DNA of 15,382 bases from Omnitrophica WOR_2 bacterium RIFCSPHIGHO2_02_FULL_52_10 (lineage in GTDB: Bacteria > Omnitrophota > Gorgyraeia > Zapsychrales > Zapsychraceae), in NCBI GenBank assembly GCA_001805655.1, contig MHGR01000011.1, forward strand, positions 4,070 to 19,451, in the 5' to 3' direction. Numbering within the stretch: position 1 is the stretch's first letter; the number at the start of each line of letters is the position of its first letter. The notes under the pieces are model-generated. The model was given only the letters and a program-made list of their open reading frames with translations, ran no database searches and had not been told where the DNA came from. The position numbers and the translations under genes were made by a program. This document shows positions 7,609 to 15,382 of the stretch, in pieces.

Positions 7609-7628
7609 CCATGGCCTGACGGCCATGG
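7609..7628. repeat. Stem-loop, 8 bp perfect stem
   Basis: CCATGGCC-TGAC-GGCCATGG: a perfect 8 bp stem with a 4 nt loop, first of four hairpins in the 345 nt between the abiE operon and the methyltransferase gene. Confidence 0.75.
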
Positions 7629-7640
7629 CATCTATATTTT

Positions 7641-7676
7641 CGGAGCTCCGACACCCCTTCGGGGGTCGGCACTCCG
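7641..7676. repeat. Stem-loop capped by a TTCG tetraloop
   Basis: Arms CGGAG (7641-7645), CCGA (7648-7651) and CCCC (7654-7657) pair with GGGG (7662-7665), TCGG (7666-7669) and CTCCG (7672-7676), separated by small internal loops and closed by TTCG. UUCG is an unusually stable RNA tetraloop. The right outer arm is shared with the next hairpin, so the two structures are mutually exclusive. Confidence 0.7.
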
Positions 7677-7731
7677 ACCCAGAAAGCCATTCATCCACGC
7701 TCTCACGAACGTGGCTTTCTGGTGTCGGAGT
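7671..7731. repeat. Long inverted repeat, 19 bp arms
   Basis: Left arm 7671-7689 (ACTCCGACCCAGAAAGCCA) and right arm 7712-7731 are complementary over 19 bp with one extra base in the right arm; the loop is 22 nt. This is the longest palindrome in the window and looks like a dispersed repeat unit, not a local accident. Confidence 0.8.
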
Positions 7732-7735
7732 AAAC

Positions 7736-7764
7736 CCCGTTAGAGAACTTTGTTCTTTAACGGG
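7736..7764. repeat. Stem-loop, 13 bp stem, repeated motif
   Basis: CCCGTTAGAGAAC (7736-7748), loop TTT, GTTCTTTAACGGG (7752-7764); twelve Watson-Crick pairs and one mismatch that is a wobble on one strand. The left arm shares 13 nt (7734-7746) with the element at 5768-5780 in the opposite orientation. It begins 36 nt past the methyltransferase stop codon and may end or protect that transcript. Confidence 0.75.
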
Positions 7765-7799
7765 ATAAACTAAAAAGGTTCTTTGCGCCGGGCTTTCGC

Positions 7800-8522
7800 T
7801 CACGGCTTGACCGCTTCGACATACACCGTTTCCAGTTCACGCTCGGGCAGCTCGATGTCCTTGAGGCCCGGGACCTTCCCCTCCAGCCGCCCGCATTTTT
7901 TGACGTCCCTGAACCCGGCCAATTCCAGAATGTGTTTGAGGGAGGCGAAATCATAAAACCACCTGTGGCTGCCGCCGCTGTCATAGGCCTTGGCGGCCAG
8001 GATCTCGCCGGGCGTGCGCGCCTGGGAAAAAGCGCACCATTCCTTGACCAGCTTGTTCTCGAAAAACGCCCGGTTCCCTTCGACATAATTCCTGGCGTAA
8101 ATTTCGAGATCCGGACAGCTCAATCGGATCACGGCCCCCGGCTTCATGACACGGAAACTTTCCTTTAAAAACGCGATGCCGGCGTTGAGGTCCAGATGCT
8201 CGATGAAATGGCTCCCGGCGATGAACGCTATCGAATGGTCGGCCACCGGCCAGGTCTTGAGCAGATTGTAATTGAGCGCCAGCCGCCCGCCACGCTCCTT
8301 CACCCGGCCGTATTCCTCGCGCCGTTCATAAAAGATGTTCAGCCACCCGTCCAAAAGGACCAGCCCGCAGCCCACGTGCAGCCGGCTGACGCCGCGCCGG
8401 GCAATCTCCTCCCGCAGCCGGCGCCTGTTCCGGCGCGTGTGGCGCAGCGTGAGATAAGAGCACATCCGCCAGAAGGCCCCTCTCAACTTCATCACTCTTT
8501 TATTCCATTTATTGGATGCCAT
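7800..8522 (-). CDS. SAM-dependent methyltransferase (Methyltransf_11-like)
   Basis: 240-residue cytoplasmic class I methyltransferase. Seen: basic N-terminus (1-45), motif I RLHVGCG (47-53), SHFIEHL (104-110), and the post-core block RVMKPGAVIRLSCPDL (124-139), all typical of the Methyltransf_11-like enzymes common in glycan clusters. Odd: after the second strand GWLNIF replaces the more usual GWLNID, so the acidic residue that normally holds the SAM ribose is missing at its standard place. The open reading extends to a TTG at 8630, but that part is translated palindrome; ATG 8522 (MASNKWNKR) is preferred although its Shine-Dalgarno is weak (AAAGAA). It follows the glycosyltransferase operon after a 160 nt gap, perhaps with its own weak promoter (TAAAAT near 8540). 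Substrate unknown; a sugar of the surface glycan is inferred from context. Confidence 0.85.
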   Translation of the reverse strand: MASNKWNKRVMKLRGAFWRMCSYLTLRHTRRNRRRLREEIARRGVSRLHVGCGLVLLDGWLNIFYERREEYGRVKERGGRLALNYNLLKTWPVADHSIAFIAGSHFIEHLDLNAGIAFLKESFRVMKPGAVIRLSCPDLEIYARNYVEGNRAFFENKLVKEWCAFSQARTPGEILAAKAYDSGGSHRWFYDFASLKHILELAGFRDVKKCGRLEGKVPGLKDIELPERELETVYVEAVKP

Positions 8523-8568
8523 GTTTTTTCTTTGAGATTTTACTACACTGTAACATAAATTATTAATT

Positions 8569-8638
8569 CCCCTCCCTCGATGGGAGGGGCTGGGGGAGCC
8601 CCGCCATGGCGGGGTAACCTCCCCCATCAAGGGGGAGG
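8569..8638. repeat. Cluster of three consecutive palindromes
   Basis: CCCCTCCC-tcgat-GGGAGGGG (8569-8589), the 16 bp perfect palindrome CCCCGCCATGGCGGGG (8599-8614) and CCTCCCCC-atcaa-GGGGGAGG (8618-8638). The outer two are near copies of one another in sequence. They fill the gap between the end of the glycosyltransferase gene (8683) and the methyltransferase gene (8522). None is followed by a T-tract, but together they would form strong mRNA stem-loops at the operon's end. Confidence 0.85.
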
Positions 8639-8682
8639 AACGCCAAAAACTAATATTACCGTGTCTTAGTCTTACCAGCCCG

Positions 8683-10407
8683 TCACTTTAAAGCATAGAT
8701 ATACGAAAGAGGAGTCTCGGCAAATAGGCTGTATTCCGATTGGATGAAGTCCATCACGTCCTTGTATTTCTCGCGGTTGGGCTCAAGCGCCAGGTAAACA
8801 TCTTTCCAGTTTTGGGAGATCTCTTTTTGCACAACGGCGAATTTCGGCCTGGACGACTTTAGCTCGGCCATGTACTCTGCGTGCCAGCGGTCATTGAACC
8901 AGGTAAACGTGGAGATCGGAAATTTCCCGAAAAAGCGGCGGCCCGCGAAAAAATTATACGTGCCCAGCTCCGGATACGTGAACATTACTTCGTCTTCTTT
9001 AATATGGCCCGCGGCAAAGGCCGCCACGACTTCAAGCTCCTGCGCCTGAACGGCCGGGAGTAAAATCCCGCTTGCCCGCTTTAGATCGGCCGTCCGCGCC
9101 TCTTCTTTGGCCAGTGGTCTCAAACGCGCGGTATCCTTCCCCGCGATTTTATCCCGGACAAATTTAAATGCAAAAAACCGGTGATTAAAGCGCTGAAGGG
9201 GATAACCGATGGATGAACCCAGCAGGACGAACATAAACACATTACATACATACAGCGCCCACTTTTGGCGGCTGTACCATTTCAGGGACGGCATTGCTTT
9301 CAAGGCCGGCAGAAGTTCCCGCCGTTTTGCCATGGCCGCGAAAAGAAAAACCTCGAACATAAAAAATAACAGGATTTTTTCGGGCTGGAGCGCCATTTCG
9401 AACTGGGCGGCCCAGATCCCCCTAAAGCCCGTGTTGTACATGATAAAGCCGTAGACCCCCAGGCAGATGACCATCAGATCTTCGCGCGCCAGGGCCTTTT
9501 TCTTGAGCCTTAACAGGAGATAAACCGCGATAAAAATATACAGGTAAGCGGGCGTCATGTGTTTGAAATTCGTATGGCCGGGATTGGTCATCGCGACCAC
9601 GGCCTCCGTCAGATTGCCCGGATACACCGACACGAAGTGGGGATCAATCACCTTTTGCATTCTGGTCACGATGGTCCAGACCGCGTCCAGGTAAGGCACC
9701 AGCGCCGCATGCCACGCCATATAAATGACGAAGGGAACCGCGATGAAGCCAAAGCCGATGATATACCCCGCGAGCCCTTGGACAATCAGCTTTGCCTCTT
9801 GTATTTTTAAAATCCGGGAGACGGACAAGGCCGCCAGGGCCCCGATGAACGGATACACGCCCATCTCAATGCTGGTGAACAGCGCGGCGGCGCTGACGAC
9901 ACCGGCGCCGAACATCCAGCCTGGTTTGTTTCTTTGAAAAAATTTGACGACAAACCACAGCGCCAGCAGGCCCAGGGCATAGCGCATCCCTCCCCAATAG
10001 GTAAAAACGACCCGCGGGAACGTTCGCCCGATCAGTACCGGCGCCATCAGGTAGAGAATATACCGCGTCTTCAAAAGCTCCTTGGCGATGAGGATACACA
10101 GGATCAAACCAAGCACGGTGCCGAAGTAAAAATAGGCATACAGAACCTTGATGTGCGCGCCGAACAGTTTCATCAAAAAGGCGGGCATGTAGAGCTCAAA
10201 GGGGCCGCGCAGATGGAAAAAATCGCGGAAAGGTATTTCGCCGCTCAGCACGGATTGAATGCCGGGAAGATAGAGGCCGACTTCAAAGATATTGATTTTG
10301 CCGTCGGCAAAATAAGGGTGCCAGGTAATGAGAATGGTAAAGAGCGCCAGCACGAAAACATCCCGATAGCGCGGCGGCCCCAAAAGTTTTTGCCGGAACG
10401 TTCCCAT
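8683..10407 (-). CDS. GT-C-like membrane glycosyltransferase, paralog A
   Basis: 574-residue multispanning inner-membrane protein, probably a polyprenyl-phosphate-sugar-dependent transferase of the GT-C/PMT_2 type acting on the periplasmic face. The first extracytoplasmic loop carries FEVGLYLPG (E42 a candidate catalytic acid) and PFRDFFHLRGPFELYMPA, the counterpart of the PYRDF..GP..Y loop of GT39 relatives. About ten hydrophobic helices follow (to about residue 400), then a soluble C-terminal domain of about 170 residues with FTYPELGTYNFFAGRRFFG and FPISTFTWFNDRWHAE. Paralogous to the gene at 11282-12985 along its whole length. Start: a TTG at 10410 is open, but ATG 10407 overlaps the preceding stop as TGATG and is better. 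Last gene of the coupled operon. The sugar transferred cannot be read from sequence; hence no symbol. Confidence 0.75.
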   Translation of the reverse strand: MGTFRQKLLGPPRYRDVFVLALFTILITWHPYFADGKINIFEVGLYLPGIQSVLSGEIPFRDFFHLRGPFELYMPAFLMKLFGAHIKVLYAYFYFGTVLGLILCILIAKELLKTRYILYLMAPVLIGRTFPRVVFTYWGGMRYALGLLALWFVVKFFQRNKPGWMFGAGVVSAAALFTSIEMGVYPFIGALAALSVSRILKIQEAKLIVQGLAGYIIGFGFIAVPFVIYMAWHAALVPYLDAVWTIVTRMQKVIDPHFVSVYPGNLTEAVVAMTNPGHTNFKHMTPAYLYIFIAVYLLLRLKKKALAREDLMVICLGVYGFIMYNTGFRGIWAAQFEMALQPEKILLFFMFEVFLFAAMAKRRELLPALKAMPSLKWYSRQKWALYVCNVFMFVLLGSSIGYPLQRFNHRFFAFKFVRDKIAGKDTARLRPLAKEEARTADLKRASGILLPAVQAQELEVVAAFAAGHIKEDEVMFTYPELGTYNFFAGRRFFGKFPISTFTWFNDRWHAEYMAELKSSRPKFAVVQKEISQNWKDVYLALEPNREKYKDVMDFIQSEYSLFAETPLSYIYALK

Positions 10408-11282
10408 CAAGGACGCACCCCCTCGGCGTTTTTGATGTACAGCGCGTAGCGTGTGCGCTCGATATAATAGATCCGCTTGTCCCGGGCGATTTCGTTAATG
10501 AGCTTAAAGACGCCGGGGTGGATAAAATCATAGTCGTGCCAGAGAATCACCCCGCGCGCCGAAAGCATGCGCAGCGCGTTTTCCGTGTCGGATTTCACGT
10601 AAAGATAGGAATGATTGGCGTCGATAAAGACAAAGTCGATCTTGCCGTAATACGGGGAAAAATCAAAGGTCATGGTGTCCCCGAACAATTCGACGACCCT
10701 CCCCCCTTCCCGCGCGGCATCGAAATGCCGGCGCGCGTTGAGGTTGATGTTCTTGATGTCGCGGTGCGCTTCATGCAGATCGTTACGCAGGACGATTTCA
10801 GCTTTATCCTGCGGCAGGTCCAGGGTGTAAATCACGGTGTCGGGAGGCGTGTTTTCGATAAGATGTAAAGTTGAAAAGCCGGTGTACGTCCCCATTTCAA
10901 AAACCGTCTTGGGCCGCAAATGGGCCGCGACGGCGGCCAGCACCTGCGCTTCCATCGGCCGGATCGTGCCGAAATCCGCGTTGAAGCAATTGCTTTTGAA
11001 AAACCGCACCGCGGCGGTCAAGTCGCGGTAAAGAGCGGCTTCCCTGAAATTCCGCACCCGCCCGCCGCAGCGTTTATGGAACTCGGCGATCTCCGTGACG
11101 ACACCAAACAGAAAGTTGAAGATGACCGAGGGATGAAAAATGCCGTACGCCAGCACTTTCAGGGAAATGATGATGAACTTAAACGCCCGGAAAACGTAGT
11201 AGTACCCCTTCAGGAAATAAGGCGTTAACGCGGAGTTCGATCTGATTTTCGTACCGTCATTCATGGCAAAAGTTTTTTCCAC
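10407..11282 (-). CDS. Class I SAM methyltransferase (Methyltransf_24-like)
   Basis: 291 residues from the GTG at 11282. Residues about 20-65 are hydrophobic and may anchor it to the membrane; the catalytic domain follows. Seen: motif I VFEMGTYTGFST (127-138), the acidic TLDLPQ (153-158), FVFIDANHSYLYVKSD (about 217-232, metal- or SAM-site Asp and His) and GVILWHDYDF (about 244-253). This is the pattern of the CmcI-like and Methyltransf_24 enzymes that O-methylate sugars or small molecules. Start is uncertain: GTG 11282 overlaps the previous stop as TAGTG, matching the coupling seen in this operon, while ATG 11264 would shorten it by six residues. It lies between two GT-C paralogs, so methylation of a glycan residue or chain end is a reasonable inference. 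Confidence 0.85.
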   Translation of the reverse strand: MEKTFAMNDGTKIRSNSALTPYFLKGYYYVFRAFKFIIISLKVLAYGIFHPSVIFNFLFGVVTEIAEFHKRCGGRVRNFREAALYRDLTAAVRFFKSNCFNADFGTIRPMEAQVLAAVAAHLRPKTVFEMGTYTGFSTLHLIENTPPDTVIYTLDLPQDKAEIVLRNDLHEAHRDIKNINLNARRHFDAAREGGRVVELFGDTMTFDFSPYYGKIDFVFIDANHSYLYVKSDTENALRMLSARGVILWHDYDFIHPGVFKLINEIARDKRIYYIERTRYALYIKNAEGVRP

Positions 11283-12985
11283 TATTTTCTTTTATACAAG
11301 GAAACAGACTCGTACGGCCGGAGCACTTCATAACGCTCCAAGATGAACCGTGTCATGTCGTCGTGTTTTTTTATGTTGGCTTTATTCCGGAAATACCACT
11401 CCTGCGGAAACGTGCGGTGGCCGGGATTGGTCATGACCACATACCGCGGCAGATTCTTTTTTAAATCGGCGACCAGCTCGGCGTGCCAGCGCTCGTCCAT
11501 CCAGGAAAATGTCGCGATCGGAAACCGCCCGACGAACGGCCGGTCCGCCCAGAAATTGAAATTCCCCAGCTCCGGATAGGTAAACACGGCCTCATCGGGT
11601 TCCGTATTTTTTTCCAAAAACCCCACGATCCCCTCCATCTCTTCGGCCTGCCAGACAGGCACGACCATGCCCCTGGCGCGGTCAATGTTGACGGCCCTCT
11701 TTTCGACATCATGCAGAAGGCTGAGATCCTTGTCAATGCCGCCGCTGAAATAGCCTTTGATGAGTTTAAACATGACAAAGCGCCGGCTGTATCTGGTTAT
11801 CGCGTAGCCCAGGGAAGACCCGACAAAAGCGATGATCAGGAAATTGACCGCGTAAATTTTTTTCCTTGCCCACAGATATCCCCACCCGGCCAGCGCCATC
11901 GCCTCAAGCTGCTGCGCTTCTCTGGAACGGACCGACAAAATAAATAGACAGGCCTCTTCGAGGATGAAAAAATAAAGAATCTTCTCCGGCTGCAGGGCCA
12001 TTTCGAAATGATGGCCGTCGAGGCGCCGGAATCCGGTAACGTATAAGATTACCCCGTACAGCGCGACACTGATTAAGCACGACAACTGCCCGTTGAACAT
12101 GCCTTTTCTTGTACGGTAAAGAAAGCAGGCAAAAAGCAGGATATAAAAATACACCGGGGTCATGGATTGGAAAAACGGGTCGCCCGGAACCATGGCCGCA
12201 AGAAACCCCGCCACACCGACCGGATGAAGACCGGGGCCGTTGGGGAAGGTTTTGAAGGACTTGGTGAGGACGATGTATGTCGTCTGAACGTAGGGACCAA
12301 GCGCGCCTTGAGCGGCCATCACCGCGGCCACGGGCAGAAAAATCAGCAGGAATCCCGCCATATAAGCCCTCAACAACTTTGCGATTTGCCCCCTCTCTTG
12401 AACCCTGAACATCCAGGACAATACCAGGGCGCCGCCGACGGCAAACACCGTACACACCCCTGCCTCAATCGTCGTCCAAAACGCTAAACACGACACAACC
12501 CCCGCCCCCAGCATCCAGGAGCGCCTGTCCGTCCTGAAGCCCTGGACCGCAAAGACCAGCGCCAGCAGCCCCAGGGCATAGCGCATTCCTCCCCAGTAAT
12601 AAAACGAAACGCGCGGAAACGTGCGCGCGACAAAGACCGGCACCATCAAATAAAGCGCGAAGCGGGTGCGGTAAAGCTGGAAGGCCAGCGCGACGGCAAA
12701 AATCAGTGTCAACGCCGTCGCGGCATAGTAAAATACAGGCAGCCAAATCATGTTTTCGCCGAAGAGCCGCATGAACATCGCGGGCACGTACAGTTCCAGA
12801 GGGCCGCGGAAATACAGGAAATCGCGGTAGGGGACCGCCCCGTGGAAAAGGGCGCGGAGGCCCGGCAAATGAATCCCGGTTTCCATCATAATGATTTCAT
12901 GGTGAAGAAGGTAGGGCTGGAAGGTAATGAAGACAACAAAACTCGTCAGGGCAAACACATCGAACAGTCTTGGCTTCCTACTCAT
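11282..12985 (-). CDS. GT-C-like membrane glycosyltransferase, paralog B
   Basis: 567-residue multispanning protein with the same plan as the gene at 8683-10407: loop METGIHLPG (E35 matches E42 of paralog A), PYRDFLYFRGPLELYVPA, TFPRVSFYYWGGMRYALG, FEMALQPEKIL, and a C-terminal periplasmic-type domain with FTYPELGNFNFWADRPFVG and FPIATFSWMDERWHAE. Strong conservation of these blocks with divergence elsewhere points to an old duplication with different acceptor or donor. Start: the reading is open to 13069, but that extension lies inside the ligase gene; ATG 12985 aligns with the paralog's start and has AAGG 6 nt upstream. It begins 20 nt after the ligase stop. GT-C assignment rests on topology and the loop motif, not on a proven family hit. 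Confidence 0.75.
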   Translation of the reverse strand: MSRKPRLFDVFALTSFVVFITFQPYLLHHEIIMMETGIHLPGLRALFHGAVPYRDFLYFRGPLELYVPAMFMRLFGENMIWLPVFYYAATALTLIFAVALAFQLYRTRFALYLMVPVFVARTFPRVSFYYWGGMRYALGLLALVFAVQGFRTDRRSWMLGAGVVSCLAFWTTIEAGVCTVFAVGGALVLSWMFRVQERGQIAKLLRAYMAGFLLIFLPVAAVMAAQGALGPYVQTTYIVLTKSFKTFPNGPGLHPVGVAGFLAAMVPGDPFFQSMTPVYFYILLFACFLYRTRKGMFNGQLSCLISVALYGVILYVTGFRRLDGHHFEMALQPEKILYFFILEEACLFILSVRSREAQQLEAMALAGWGYLWARKKIYAVNFLIIAFVGSSLGYAITRYSRRFVMFKLIKGYFSGGIDKDLSLLHDVEKRAVNIDRARGMVVPVWQAEEMEGIVGFLEKNTEPDEAVFTYPELGNFNFWADRPFVGRFPIATFSWMDERWHAELVADLKKNLPRYVVMTNPGHRTFPQEWYFRNKANIKKHDDMTRFILERYEVLRPYESVSLYKRK

Positions 12986-13005
12986 AAAAACCTTAATACA
13001 GTCTC

Positions 13006-15380
<2,375 letters not shown>

Positions 15381-15382
15381 CC

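Noticed and set aside
7609..7764. CRISPR array or integron attC sites
   Set aside because: The palindromes differ in sequence and spacing; there are no equal-length direct repeats with spacers and no attC core sites.
7549..7803. Minus-strand open reading of 84 codons between abiE and the methyltransferase
   Set aside because: It is made almost wholly of palindromes and overlaps the methyltransferase end; open by composition only.
8523..8630. N-terminal extension of the methyltransferase from a TTG at 8630
   Set aside because: The added residues are translated from the three palindromes and the untranslated leader; no Shine-Dalgarno precedes the TTG, and family homology starts after ATG 8522.

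Overview
The window looks like a bacterial chromosome piece from an uncultured, probably Gram-negative (LPS-type) lineage. Every gene I accept reads on the minus strand with standard bacterial start and Shine-Dalgarno signals and the standard code. The short palindromic repeats, the AbiE module and the style of the glycan genes remind me of candidate-phylum genomes such as Omnitrophota. That placement is an impression, not something the sequence proves.

Layout in plus-strand coordinates; transcription runs right to left. (1) 1-1055: most of phosphoglycerate kinase (pgk), cut at its C-terminus by the window edge, with a perfect-consensus sigma70-type promoter upstream. (2) 1184-3191: a two-gene unit made of a 573-residue helical protein ending in a SEC-C zinc knuckle and a 90-residue four-cysteine protein; neither has a known role. 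(3) 3192-3703: a 0.5 kb graveyard with remnants of an IS4-type and an IS30-type transposase and several inverted repeats. (4) 3704-5224: an AAA ATPase of the DUF4143 type. (5) 5307-5720: a lipase (class 3) remnant that has lost its nucleophile serine. (6) 5771-7454: a complete AbiE-type toxin-antitoxin pair (AbiEi regulator, AbiEii nucleotidyltransferase) with a promoter and an inverted repeat that could be its operator. (7) 7455-7799: intergenic DNA holding that promoter and four consecutive stem-loops. (8) 7800-15368: a surface-polysaccharide cluster.

The polysaccharide cluster, in order of transcription, is GDP-L-fucose synthase, an O-antigen ligase/polymerase, a GT-C-like membrane glycosyltransferase, a SAM methyltransferase, a second GT-C-like glycosyltransferase paralogous to the first, and, after a gap filled by palindromes, a second SAM methyltransferase. 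The first five are packed with 1-4 nt overlaps (ATGA, TAGTG, TGATG) or a 20 nt gap, so they are very likely one translationally coupled operon. The inferred joint job is making, polymerising or ligating, and decorating a fucose-containing, probably methylated surface glycan.

The 1.2-7.4 kb stretch reads as an accessory insert between a housekeeping gene and a glycan locus: transposase scars, a truncated lipase, a toxin-antitoxin pair and an orphan ATPase. The most unusual feature is the density of palindromic elements. They occur between genes, at a gene's stop codon, and once in frame inside the O-antigen ligase. I did not find a convincing wholly new system. The best candidates for new biology are the SEC-C/four-Cys gene pair and the palindromic element family.
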